Below, piece after piece: positions 21,191-31,875 of a stretch of 64,000 nt of DNA. Both the position numbers and the translations under genes were made by a program. The stretch is from Nipponacmea schrenckii. Lineage: Eukaryota; Mollusca; Gastropoda; Lottiidae. The notes under the pieces were generated by a model. The model saw nothing but the letters and a program-made list of their open reading frames with translations. It was not told the DNA's origin and made no database searches. Where the stretch lies: NCBI GenBank assembly GCA_030562195.1, contig JAUJPP010000003.1:30448602-30512601 (forward strand), read 5' to 3'. Each line of letters begins with the position of its first letter. The first letter of the stretch is position 1.

Positions 21191-22375
21191 AATGTTTTTG
21201 TGCATATCTCGTGAGTTCAAAATGAGGGTGGGATTTTTTTGCAGTTGATATTATAGATTTAAAATGAGATTTGCTTCTTACTGTCTGGGTTAAATTGTAT
21301 ATTTTATTATAATCATTAATTGTTGATGGGAAGAATGACCTTTAAAGAGTCGTCGTCCTCAGACACGGAACCTTATATTTATGAGAATGTCTAAGCATGT
21401 ATCTGGAAGGTATATTTTCATAGCTGCTCAAGATGTCATGTAAGTATGTCGGACAATTTTCATTTATGATATCATACAGAGTTGTGAGGCGCCTTTGTTT
21501 TCGTCTTTCAGACAGCAAAGGCCAACCAGTTTCCTTATATATGTGTTCCCTTTTAGCATACCTGGGTAGTCCTGTGACTATACGACCAGCTTCAAGCTGA
21601 ATTTTCTCAAGCTTATCACTGTCGGCCTCATTGCAACCGTCCCAAACCTGGCAACAATATTCTAAGTTTGGTCGTATGGTTATTTTGTATATTTTGTCAC
21701 GAGCCTCTTGATTTAGAACATATTTTAGTTTTCGGAGTATACAAAGTTGTTTTGATGAAGATTTACAAGTTTCATCAATGTGGATATACCATTTAAGATT
21801 ACTTGAGAGGTGCACTCCCAAATGCTTGTGGTTCTGGACGACTTCCAAGTTTTGGCTGCCTAACGTAAGGTTTGGGGGGCGGGAAGAACATTTCTTGAAG
21901 AGGATAACTTTAGTTTTGAGTGGATTAAATTCTATTAACCAAGTCGTGGCCCAGTTATGAATTCTCTCAAGGTCTCGATTAAGCGACTCTTCCAGGATTT
22001 CATCCGACTTTGCAGTGCAGCCAAGGGCTGTGTCATCAGCGAAGAGTCTTGGCGTATTGTTAAGTGTATCATGTATATCATTAATATAGACTAAAAACAA
22101 GAAAGGTCCCAATACAGATCCTTGTGGCACACCAGACCGTAAGGTGGTGGTGTCCGAGCTAGTTCCGTTAATTGTGACCGATTGGCAACGGTTGTTGATG
22201 TAACTGGATAGCCAGTTTAGTGCTAAGTTATCCTAACCGTACGAACGTAGTTTATGCAAGAGACCTGGATGGTATACTCTATCAAATGCTTTAGAAATGT
22301 CGAAAAAGACATAGCACGATAGTTTATGGTCATCAAAAGCAGTGACGATGTCATGATAGATTTCTAGAAGTTTTT
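21191..22375 (-). pseudogene. LINE ORF2 reverse transcriptase, C-terminal half
   Basis: The minus strand reads from about 22375: FFDISKAFDRVYH (motif with catalytic Asp), VPQGSVLGPFLFLVYINDIH, RLFADDTALG (catalytic FADD box), HKHLGVHLSSNLKW, NLEYCCQVWDGC and, near the end, SFFPSTINDYNKI. Two in-frame stops occur (about 22233 and 21340), the frame itself being kept across both, so damage is slight. The N-terminal endonuclease and fingers are missing because the ~470 bp insert (22378-22850) adjoins. Similar to jockey/CR1-group LINEs; the exact clade is not assigned. The ORF1 fragment at 17 kb could be from the same family. Confidence 0.9.
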
Positions 22376-22850
22376 TTTGTGTAGCCATGCAAATAAGAAA
22401 AGAGAATTCATCCCCCAAAACTCCTGGCCACCATGGGCCACAACCTCCGCGCAGACTTGAGTCCCACAGGAGTGACGGACATAAGACAGGGCATGGGAAA
22501 TGATGTGGTCGATGGCTGGTTGTGATAAAGACTGGTTTCGGATGATGGTGAGTTTTTCTTGAAGGGTCGTTTTGGTAAGTCAGAGCCTGCGTTACCTTAG
22601 AGAGCCATGTCCGATTGGGGGAATATAATGTTTTCGTGGACGACTGATGTTTTCATTGCTGTTGTAGATTGGTCTGTCGTTGTGTGGGATATAAATGGCT
22701 GGATTGGTTGGTGTTCGGCGATTGGTAGGCAGTAAAGGTCGATGGAACACTAAGGCGTTGTAGGGTACGTGACCTTGGTTTGGTCGGCGAATACTATTGC
22801 GATGTCTGGCTTCTTGCAAGTGATTGTTGAAGTTGCGGAACATAATGAAA
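22376..22850. repeat. ~470 bp repeated element, copy 2
   Basis: Near-identical to 17525-17996 (GTGTAGCCATG at 22379, GAAGTTGCGGAACA at about 22834). Inserted upstream of the LINE RT motif on the minus strand; the frame of the element continues into the RT as an artificial fusion (22418-22233). Confidence 0.75.
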
Positions 22851-23663
22851 ATAAATCTAGGTATGACGGGGAATGTTCAGGTATAATGAAATTAGTGGAA
22901 ATTTAATATACTGGCGTAAAATGTAGGAATCTCGGTATGCAAAGGAGACGAATTGGGTTAGGGAAATAGAGTAAGATGAAAATATGGGTGAAAAATATAT
23001 GTAATTAACGCCGCTAATAATAATGTAAAAGATGAAAAAGCAAAAAAAAAAAATTACATAATTGACACGAACCGAAATTATTATTCTTTATCAGGTGTCG
23101 AGAAATTGTAAAGATTTAGAATTTTGATGGTAATTTATACTATTTGAGTTAATTTCCGATTGATTGAGTGAATAATGTCATATGTTTTATCAAAAGAGGA
23201 TTTATTGATTATGTTAGAAAAATTGTATGTTCTACCGTTCGTTACCTTTATCAATCAAGTTTTGAACAGATTCTTTCACTTCATACATTCTTCGTCTTTG
23301 CCCTTCATTTTTCTTTTGAAAAAAATATTAAAATAGTTGCTACGGAACAAAGCAGTGCTTTCGAAGAATTGGATCTATGAAAAAAAAAATGAAATAAAAT
23401 AGCTTCATTAATATTGGTATTCAAAATACATAACAATAAGAATAGTCTGAGAAGGGATGAATCTAAACCTCAGAAACCTCAGAAACGTTTCCTTCTTCTT
23501 TATTTGTGCAGAAATTTGTGAACAAAACAAACAATCGTCATACATAGTTTCGTCACGAATAATTACATGTATTTTAATCGTTAGCCAATCCAAATGACCT
23601 TTGTTTTTGTTGAAATGTGTATAATACATCATGCTTCAATATACTCTTTCTTTTTTATGATAG
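22851..23663. other. non-coding spacer
   Basis: AT-rich. Small frames at 23168-23380 (plus) and 23408-23632 (minus) have no motif and no splice context. May be intron upstream of the exon candidate at 23664. Confidence 0.45.
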
Positions 23664-23793
23664 TGAGCAACGAACCTGTTAAAGTTCAATTACATCCAAA
23701 CGTTGAACATGGATTTTCTTGTGCTCAAAACTCAACCAACCCTCGCTTCAATATAGTATCCGGTGTATTAAGATCAGTTGCAGTAAACCATAC
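23664..23793 (+). CDS. candidate internal exon of an unidentified host gene
   Basis: A pyrimidine-rich tract ends in TTTTTTATGATAG (acceptor) and the segment ends at CATAC|GTAAGTA, a consensus donor. The 130 bp between are open in one frame, which reads SNEPVKVQLHPNVEHGFSCA and then STNPRFNIVSGVLRSVAVNH, a non-repetitive composition unlike the surrounding AT-rich DNA. I do not recognise the protein. No neighbouring exon was found within 2 kb. It could be chance; transcript evidence would decide. Confidence 0.4.
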
Positions 23794-24590
23794 GTAAGTA
23801 CAAATCAATATTATCTCACCCACTTCAATAAACAGTTCATACTGATCATATTGTTTACATGCAATTAAAAATTGAATAGTAAAACACGAAGAATTTGAAA
23901 TACAAAGTACCGGAATATCAGTAGAGATTGAGATAAGGGTGTGTAAATCCTTTATTGATCATACAAATTATCCTGTGACCCCAATATGTCAATAAAAGGT
24001 GTAAATAAGAATTTACCCCGGATTTTCCGCGTCAAGCCGAGTGCGTACCACAGAGTAAATATCACCAGAGGTGCCACTCGCTATTAGTCTATCGAGTTTC
24101 GTCTCGCGCGGTGCATGCTGGGAAATCTGTTGATTGAATATGACGTCTTCTATAGTTTACTATTGTTTTACGCTTTTCCCGAGTAATTATTACGTTATAA
24201 ATGTGTGCGAAAAATTAACATTTTCGATAATAGTCCTTAATATAATGGAAATAAAATATAGAAATATTTTTTATAAGGTTTAATAAACATTTGACGAAAA
24301 GGAGCGGTAATATTGAGCACTTTATTAATCTCCGAAATAAATAAATTATAGTACGCTGATAACGATCTCTACCGTCATTAAATTCTACACTGACTCATTA
24401 TTGTAAATCTCTTCGTTGAAATCGTGATTATGTGCTTAACGTTGATCAAATAGGTGTTGGTTCTAATCCTTGATGGGTTCACCCAAACTTTAACCAGTTG
24501 GAATCTTTGTTAAACAGGAAGAGTAAGTGTCATCTCTGGTGGGAGTATTCAGATAAAGACAAACTCCAAGTGTTCCAGCTTGAGACGAAC
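23794..24590. other. spacer with a GC-rich, promoter-like patch
   Basis: Mostly AT-rich. At 24090-24150 a CpG-containing patch TCTCGCGCGGTGCATGCTGG followed by GAAATC includes, on the minus strand, a TTTCCCAGCATGC core like a ZNF143-type site, but no gene start is seen beside it. Confidence 0.35.
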
Positions 24591-26248
24591 TTTATTTTTT
24601 TCTTGACCAAACAAAAAAGGAAAATTAGTTGTTCACTGCAATTTATATCTGTATATAGTAAAACCATGATGTAATACAGACATTAGAAATATACAGTCAA
24701 AAAATATGAAGAAAAAACAAACAAGTGCATATATTATCGTATAGGTAAAAGTTTCCACATTTAACTTTGAGTTTCGAAAATAATTATTTCAATCAAATTA
24801 TAACTCGGCTAAAAGCACGAGAGCAGACAAAAAAGCTCTGCGATAAGATCAGCAATAACAGCTAATGTTAAAAAATAATCAAAGTTTGCCTGAATTCAAA
24901 GGGAATGGAAACAATGAGCAAACCTAACAACACAGATTGTAGAGAGGTTTTCTAATAGCATCAGTTTGCACCATTCAATTTTTCATTCTGATGTCTTTGG
25001 TTCTTGCAATTCCAATAAAACTAACGAATTGATGACATCAATAGATTGCATTTGAATTGATATCAATATAGCTACCGGTAGCTCCTAAACACGTTAGTTT
25101 TAGAGGAATTACAAGGACAGACATCTGAATAACAATGGATGCTGATGCTATTAGTGTCCTTATACACATAAAAAGTGTAGAAAATCTCTTTACAATTCCT
25201 TTAAAATTAACCACATGACTGCATTAACAAGAGTTAAACTATTGTGAAGAAAATTTTTGTCTTATGCTTAGTAGAGAATGCAAAGAGTGTATCGGGGAAA
25301 ATGAAAGCTTCAATTTGGACCATTCCAATTTTCATCCAGACGTCTTTGGTTCTTGCAATTCCACTAAAAATGCGTCTAGATGGTAGCTTCTGGAAGCTAC
25401 TATAGATATCTATGCAGCTCTCATCTGTTGAAAATGTTAAGCCAAATTCACGTTGTCTGACGCTTAATCGTACCTAATAGTTATCTCCCTTGAAAAGACT
25501 TTTGAAAATTTTTACTTGGAATTCAGGGTTTATGACTAAAACTAAAAAGTTTACCATACCTATACTTAGTTGTTACTTGTTTTGCACCAGACACATCTCT
25601 TCTGTTTAACAGACAGCAGGTTGCTTTAGACTGCCATCATCTCTAGAACTCATTTCTTTATAAAAAATAGTTGATATATTCCCTGAAATCCAAAACCTAA
25701 ATCATTGCTACAGGTTATTATATATTTATACAGTCTCATCTGTTTAACAGACAGCAGGTTGCTTTAGACTGCCATCATCTCTAGAACTCATTTCTTTATA
25801 AAAAAAATAGTTGATATATTCCCTGAAATCCAAAACCAAAATCATTGCTACAGCTTATTATATATTTATACAGTCTCATTGTAGCTGCTCTTACAAATCT
25901 GTTACAATGTTCTACATAGATTCTTGCTCCAAAAAATAAATTTGTTTAATAATCCTGGGTTGAAAATTCACAGCCAGATGTTTTTCATTGTATGCCCGTA
26001 TATTCAACTGAACTGTCAACATTGCATGCCAGCATCAATACAAACAAATTCAACTGAAAAATCCAATTAGAATAACAAAACTTGTTATTAATAATAAAAA
26101 AAAAATACCTTTTAACATAAGTTGTCAACAAATTTAACTTTTAATACGAACAAAACTAAAAAAGATTGAAAAAAAAAACCGTATGAGAATTATGTATAAA
26201 TGATTTTACAAATATACACACCACACCTCATGAACAAAACAGAGTAAA
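24591..26248. other. 3' flank of the DUF6589-type gene; local duplications
   Basis: No coding sequence. TCTTTGGTTCTTGCAATTCC with flanks occurs at about 24993 and 25341. A 138 bp unit is tandemly duplicated at 25601-25738 and 25739-25879 (GTTTAACAGACAGCAGGTTG and GCTTTAGACTGCC), nearly identical. Confidence 0.7.
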
Positions 26249-29200
26249 TTAAATTGGTTGTGATCTTACTAATACAAAGATCATTTCTCTATGAAGACCT
26301 TCTGGTCGATGAATTACTTTCTGGAGTTTGGACTCTAATGTCTTATTGTTAGCTACAGCTTCTTGAGCTCCATGTGCTCTCTCATTTGTAAGGACATCTC
26401 CTCCAAACACAATTTTGTCTTCAAGAGATTCATTGCCTGCACACTTTGTATGAATTCTTTTTAAAATTTCAATCATACCCTCCGTAGATGTCTCTCTTTT
26501 TTCAATAAATTCAGCATTTAAATATGCAGATTTTTTAGACGTGAGGTCAGCATAGGGTGAGAAATACAATTAAATAAATCATTATCTTTTTGAAACTCAT
26601 TTAAACATATAAGATGCTTCAGTAAAAATGTTGATAAGTGAAACTTGAAATTGTCCATAATACTTAATGCTTCTGTAACATTAACAAACCATTCAGCACA
26701 TGGAACAGATAAAATAGGTCGCATAGGTCTATCATCATGAATTGTTAACTGTCTGGCAATTACATAATCATACAACACCCTTTTTGGGAAAACTAAGGTT
26801 AAAAACCAATGCCAGCTTTGACGTTGACGCTCCAAGGACATACATCCAGTACCTACCATAATATCAATGTTATCACCTAATATTTCAAATGTCCTTTTAT
26901 CAATAATCTGCTTAACTCCAGATTCACGATTCCCTAATTTTTTTTCCTCTTGCGATACACTGCAGTGGGAGAAACAGTGACACCCATATCATTCAATAAC
27001 AACAAGGCCTAAAAAATAAAAAAACAAAAAACAATTATTTAAGATGGGGCAATGTAAAAAATCTTCAATGATCTCTTTGCTGCACATTTACTGATAGCTG
27101 ACATGGAATATAATTTCAGTGCTTCTTTTCAATTGTTTTGTTTTTTATACGCCCACATGGAAATGTGGACGTATATTGCCGTCGCCCCTGTCCGTCCGGC
27201 CGTCCGTCGGTCCGCCCGTCGGTCCGCCCGTCGGTCCGTCCACATTTGTTGTATCCACGATAGAGGCTACAGTTTTTATCCGATCTTAATGAAACTTGGT
27301 ATACATGTTTATATTGATGATATCTCGGTCAAGTTCGAAAATGGAAATTATCGCATGAACGGTTTTTGGATTATTGCCCTTGACTTAGTAAAAACGCGTC
27401 AAATTTGGTTTCGTATCCACAATAGAGGCTACAGTTTTTATCCGATCTTAATGAAACTTGGTATACATGTATATATTGATGATATCTCGGTCAAGTTCGA
27501 AAATAGAAATAGTTGCATGAGCGGTTTTTGAGTTATTGCCCTTGACTTAGTAAAAACGCGTCAAATTTGGGTTGTATCCACAATAGAGGCTACAGTTTTT
27601 ATCCGATCTTAATGAAACTGGGTATACATGTATATATTGATGATATCTCTGTCAAGTTCGAAAATAGAAATAATCGCATGAGCGGTTTTTGAGTTATTGC
27701 CCTTGACTTAGTAAAAACGCGTCAAATTTGGGTTGTATCCACAATAGAGGCTACAGTTTTTATCCGATCTTAATGATACTGGGTATACATGTATATATTG
27801 ATGATATCTCTGTCAAGTTCGAAAATAGAAATAATCGCATGAGCGTTTTTTGAGTTATTGCCCTTGACTTAGTAAAACGTGTCAAATTTGGGTTGTATCC
27901 ACAATAGAGGCTACAGTTTTTATCCGATTTTAATGAAACTTGGTATACATGTATATATTGATGATATCTCGATCAAGTTCGAAAATAGAAATAATCGCAT
28001 GAGCGGTTTTTGAGTTATTGCCCTTGACTTAGTAAAAACGTGTCAAATTTGGGTTGTATCCACAATAGAGGCTACAGTTTTTATCCTCCGATCTTAATGA
28101 AACTTGGTATACATGTATATATTAAGGATATCTCAATCAAGTTCGAAAATGAAAATTATCGCATGAACGGTTTTTGAGTTATTGCCCTTGACTTAGTAAA
28201 AACACGTCAAATTCGGGTTGTATTCACAATAGAAGCTACAGTTTTTATACGATCTTGATGAAACTTGGTATACATGTATATATTGATGATATCTCTGTCA
28301 AGTTCGAAAATGGAAATTATCGCATGAAAGGTTTTTGAGTTATTGCCCTTGACTTAAAAAAATCTTGTCAAAATTTTAGTTCCGATAAAATAAATCCTCC
28401 AATTTTCAGAGGATGTTGATGAAACATGGTGTGAGCATTGGAATTGATTAGGCCTCAGTCAAGTTTGAATTTGACAGTTTTTCAATGAATTGTTTTAAGT
28501 TATTGCCCTTGACTTAGTAAAATTGCGTCAAAATTCTATTGTGGTTGTGATTTTCAAAGGATTTTGATTGAACTTGGTGTAAGCATCAGAATTGATAAGA
28601 CATTAGTCAAGATTGAATTTCTGACTTTTTTTAACAAATGGTTTTTGGGTTATTGCCCTTGACTTAGTAAAATAAGCTACAATTTTTTAATAGATTTGAT
28701 GAAACTTGGTATGAGTATTGAAATAGATGAGATGGTGGTCAAGTTCTAATTTGACAATTTTCCATGAACAGTTTTTTAGTTTTTGCCCTTAACTTCAATA
28801 TTAATTCAGTGAATGTTTTTCAGTTATTGCTCTATTAATTTTTCAAATTCAATGCTGACAGTGGGCGTATGTTATCTTGCCTGGCAAGCTATCTTATAAC
28901 TTTTCTATGACAAAAATAATTAGAGCTTACCTCTTTGGTAATACCGCATTGATCCAAAATCAAACTAAGATGATATCGGATAACCGATTATTTCTACAGA
29001 ACAGAAGTACAGAAAATCCAGTCAACATCTTGGGTAATTTTTCATCATCAACTGGTAGATTCTTGTTCTTGGTAACTAAACATTCAATAATTGTCATCGA
29101 TATTGGCATAATTTCAGATAACTGATTGTAAATAGTCTTCCATCTCAACTCTTTGAATGTATTTCAAAATGGTTTCGTCTTTTTTGCACACTGTTATGGC

Positions 29201-29369
29201 TTCTTATCTGATCAAATCGCACACTTTTTCAATAACAGCCTTTTTGTAGCCCTCACTCTTAGACAACAGCCGAATAAGAACCGGAATTTACAATCGTCCT
29301 ACATGCACAAATGACATTTCTGTCTCTAATAACTCTAGATCGATATGAATTACCATATCCTACAGTGAT
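26249..29369 (-). pseudogene. DUF6589-type protein gene, two exons, frameshifted
   Basis: Downstream exon 27008-26249 (minus; acceptor TTTTTTAG|GCC) reads ALLLLNDMGVTVSPTAVY, then DIMVGTGCMSLERQRQSW, and ends with VFGGDVLTNERAHGAQEAVA and HRPEGLHREMIF, the pattern of the DUF6589 domain common in cnidarian and molluscan genomes and thought to come from mobile DNA. The upstream exon 29369-28931 (acceptor TTTTCAG, donor GTAAGC) reads SDIILV and later DQCGITKE. The intron 27009-28930 is filled by a tandem repeat. Frame changes occur in an A run near 26945, near 26550 and in exon 1. N- and C-termini are incomplete. The molecular function of DUF6589 is unknown to me. Confidence 0.65.
27147..28870 (+). 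repeat. repeat element with inverted ends and a ~160 bp internal tandem array
   Basis: Starts ATACGCCCAC (27147) and ends GTGGGCGTAT (28861-28870), perfect 10 bp inverted ends. After a GTCCGTC/GGTCCGCC low-complexity head (27196-27240), about seven close units and three or four diverged units follow, each with GTATCCACAATAGAGGCTAC, GATCTTAATGAAACTTGGTA, ATGATATCTCGGTCAAGTTC and TTATTGCCCTTGACTTAGTA. Unit starts near 27249, 27413, 27574, 27735, 27894, 28055, 28218. It lies in the intron of the DUF6589-type gene. The frame at 27103-27531 is a shadow of the array. Confidence 0.85.
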
Positions 29370-29686
29370 CTGAAAATATACAAGCACATTTGAAATATTC
29401 AAATTCAGCATGTATTCAGTAAAAATAATCAATGAAAATATAAAAAATATGTTTACTGATATGACTGCAATATGTCAGATCTGGTCAGATTTGTCCCTCT
29501 TATAGTCATCTTGGCCCCTAATAACTAAATATATTAAATGGTTGTCAGTCCAGCCTCTGAAAGAGACTGAATGACTGAGCCAAGTTGCGATATGATATAA
29601 ATTGCTTGAAACAGTCACATGTACATGGTTTTGACATTTTTTATCTCTGTATCAGTACATAATTTATGGCTTACTACATATTAATA
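29370..29686. other. spacer upstream of the first Polinton fragment
   Basis: No gene seen. Probably flank of the DUF6589-type gene. Confidence 0.45.
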
Positions 29687-29767
29687 TTAGTAGTATTAGA
29701 GCTTACAGATCTGTAAGCTCTAATGCTACTATTTGCACATCCGCCCACCCTTTTCAATAACCAAAAC

Positions 29768-29950
29768 ATGTCTTTAATAAATATTCACTCCCCTACAACA
29801 TATTTCGGATCAGGAGACATTCAAAAATCTGTAACTAAACTTTCCGGTTTCCGATGGGCTAAATATAAAGGTGAGAAACATCTTCCAGGTCATAAGGGCG
29901 AATACAGTTTGAATAAATATTCATTCAAAAGGAAAACACAGCTTAAATAA
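29768..29950 (+). pseudogene. PLA2-like protein remnant (N- and C-terminal ends joined)
   Basis: ATG at 29768 opens MSLINIHSPTTYFGSGDI and then GEKHLPGH, as in the PLA2-like gene of Polinton II, but skips the catalytic part (Gly-rich Ca loop and His-Asp box) and ends with SLNKYSFKRKTQLK. The same C-terminal ending is seen at 55130-55170, so this is an internal deletion rather than random read-through. The first codons lie in the terminal repeat. Confidence 0.7.
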
Positions 29951-30210
29951 TGACTACTTTTGTCCTGTCTTTCTTTGTACTCAGTAGTTTGAATTTCCAC
30001 CTGTTGCCTCATTGAATTCATTTTGAAGCCGGTCGTGTTAATGTACAGTTTAGTTTCTAGTTTAAGTCTACTATCGTTTTAATATTCTTTGGAATAGAGA
30101 GATTAACGTTATTATATTTGACTATAATCCAATCCAGGTATGTAATATCTATATCTTATATTAACAGTTTAATAATATCAAAATTTCGCAAGTTTGTCAA
30201 TTGTAAAACG

Positions 30211-30833
30211 AGAACGAATGGTTTCGGAAATCGAACAATGTTTCAAATTCTGAAGAAGTAACGATGTGGAAATTAATGTGATTTGAAAATATTTGTGAGT
30301 TTTATCCAAAACAGATCTTTAGAAAGGTGAGTGTGTGAAATATTTAGTAAAATATATTTAATTTTAAATTTCAGGTTACGTGGTAAATATTCACAGATGT
30401 GACAATCAATAATAATACAGTATAATGGTACACGTGTTTGATCGATAAAAGTTAATTACCTGTGAAACTTCCTATCTGTGCAGTTATACCTAACAACAGT
30501 TGGTAACTAACGACCGATCCTACAGGAGCGGTTTCGACCATGCACAGTTGAATAGTAACTGAATAACAACATCCGCAACTGACATATCCATGAGCAGTTG
30601 AATAGCAACTGAATAACAACATCCGTAACTAACTACCGGTCCTACAGGAGAGGTTTCGATCATGCGCATTTGAGAAAACAATTAATAACTATTTATGATA
30701 ATGTGTTTGTAAATAGAGTATTGATTATGAACCTTTGAAGAGAATTATTTATACTTGTAATATTATTATATATTGATTTTATAATAAAATTCTTTTGTTT
30801 GTATTTCTTTTATCAAATCTACTATATCAAAAC
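30211..30833. other. spacer with imperfect direct repeats
   Basis: CCTACAGGAGCGGTTTCGAC occurs near 30518 and again (CCTACAGGAGAGGTTTCGAT) near 30642; GTTGAATAGTAACTGAATAA occurs near 30548 and 30597. No protein. Probably promoter/UTR sequence in front of the capsid module. Confidence 0.55.
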
Positions 30834-31109
30834 ATGGGATTGATTTTAAAAAATGAAAAGGAAAAGTTCAATTACACTGGCGATGGTTTCTTCTCTGGAT
30901 TGATATCCCTTATACCAAAGGTTACATCCTTTGTAACTAAAAACAAAGACCTAATATCCTCCGGGGCAAAAGCGATTTCATAAGTCGGGCAGGCATCGAG
31001 TTCAATTAGCGAATCTGTCCAACAAAAAAATGAATTAGATGAATTGCGCAAAATAAGAGAACTCAGACATAATGCGAAACATGGAAAAGGATTTAAGGTG
31101 TTGGGATAA
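30834..31109 (+). pseudogene. small capsid-module protein (GFFSGL family), copy I
   Basis: ATG at 30834. Reads GDGFFSGLISLIPKVTSFVT, an amphipathic/hydrophobic N-terminal half, then after one in-frame TAA (30981-30983) continues in frame with a charged coiled-coil-like half (QQKNELDELRKIRELRHNA) to TAA at 31107. About 91 codons. Copy III at 57677 has a serine codon at the position of the stop here. It always lies directly in front of the major capsid gene. Amphipathic small proteins in this place may be minor virion or membrane-active proteins; the function is not known to me. Confidence 0.65.
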
Positions 31110-31132
31110 AGCCTAAATCCTGTTATGTAAAA

Positions 31133-31366
31133 ATGGCAAAACTTGACCCGATCTTTCAACTTTATGAACCAATAGAATATACATTCAATAAGAAAAAAGA
31201 AGACTACATCATTATATCTCCAACTGTTGGGTCCAAATCTCAGATTAATGACGGAGGTAGGGTAACACTTGAAATCAATTCGTTGTCCAATTGGTTACTT
31301 CTTTCCGACGCTTACTTCCGCTGTGATTTCAAAATTAAAGATGGAGCCCCCAATCAAAATCGTGTG
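31133..31366 (+). pseudogene. Polinton major capsid protein, N-terminal fragment I
   Basis: ATG at 31133 (MAKLDPIFQLYEPIEYTF). It contains SQINDGGRVTLEINSLSNW and LLSDAYFRCDFKIKDGAPNQ, a beta-rich N-terminal jelly-roll start of the F54H12.2-like double-jelly-roll capsid protein of Polintons. The gene is cut after about 78 codons at 31366, where the terminal repeat of Polinton II begins. The homologous sequence continues in copy III past 58180, showing where the break occurred. Relative to copy III it has an extra EDYIIISPT segment. Confidence 0.8.
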
Positions 31367-31456
31367 CCGGATATCTGTAAGCTCTATTACTACTATTTGC
31401 CGACCCGCCCTCCCTTTTAAATAACCAAAAAATGTCTTTAATAAACATTCACTCCC
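31367..31456 (+). repeat. left terminal inverted repeat of Polinton II
   Basis: CCGGATATCTGTAAGCTCTA, TTACTACTATTTG, CACCCGCCCTCCC-like segment and AATAACCAAAAAATGTCTTT match the inverse of 43710-43797. The shared part is about 85 bp and includes the ATG (31432) and first eight codons of the PLA2-like gene; beyond that the two ends differ. Confidence 0.85.
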
Positions 31457-31875
31457 CTACAACTTATTTTGGATCAGGAGACATTAAAAATCTCTAACTA
31501 AACTTCCCGGTTTCCCATGGGCTAAATATAAAGATGAGAAACATCTTCCAGGTCATAATTACACTGGACCGGGAACTAGGTTAGATTTACGATTGGATGA
31601 AAATGATAATCCAAAACCAGGTGAAGAACCTGTTAATAGAGTTGATGCTGCTGCACTTAAACACGACAAACTATACAGAAATGAAGACTTACAATTTCGA
31701 CATGAAGCGGACAAACAAATGATTAAAGAAGTAGAATCTATTCCAAATCCTACTTTTAGAGAAAAAGTTGAAAGAGCATTAATCATAAGATTATTAAAAT
31801 CAAAAATGAAATTAGGTATGGGAATAGCAGATGAAATTCATAAAGAATTCAGAAAAACTAAAAACTTTTTAAAAG
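31432..31875 (+). pseudogene. phospholipase A2-like (parvovirus VP1-type) protein
   Basis: ATG at 31432. After a one-base frame change near 31490 the frame reads YTGPGTRLDLRLDENDNPKP, the calcium-loop type Gly-rich motif, then VNRVDAAALKHDKLY with the His-Asp catalytic pair of PLA2 domains, and a helical remainder up to IADEIHKEFRK. PLA2-like domains of this type occur in parvoviral capsid proteins and in Polinton-related elements, where they act on membranes during entry. The frame passes without stop into integrase at about 31880. Both catalytic residues are present, but the frame change separates the N-terminus. Confidence 0.8.

Larger units (their letters stand above)
29687..31366 (+). 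mobile_element. Polinton fragment I (terminal repeat, PLA2 remnant, capsid-module start)
   Basis: From TGTAAGCTCTAATGCTACTA (29711) the sequence matches the Polinton terminal repeat at 31367 and its inverted copy at 43797. Region 29990-30210 (CATTTTGAAGCCGGTCGTG, TATTAACAGTTTAATAATAT) matches the inner right end of Polinton II at 43400-43620 in inverted orientation. It then carries the small GFFSGL protein gene and the N-terminal part of the major capsid gene, cut at 31366 by the terminus of Polinton II. Genes and order equal those of fragment III (54.9-62.6 kb). Confidence 0.8.

Noticed and set aside
22233..22418. Gene starting upstream of the LINE RT at 22418
   Set aside because: The first residues come from the ~470 bp insert; only the part from about 22375 is LINE.
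24090..24150. Promoter at a CpG patch with a GCATGCTGGGAAA motif
   Set aside because: One motif without a gene start on either side; too little to call.
27103..27531. 142-codon ORF with GYSFYPILMKLGIHVYIDD repeats
   Set aside because: It is a translation of the tandem repeat; neighbouring units break the frame.
27249..28800. CRISPR-like array
   Set aside because: Units are ~160 bp and contiguous without spacers; it is a satellite-type tandem repeat in a eukaryotic intron.
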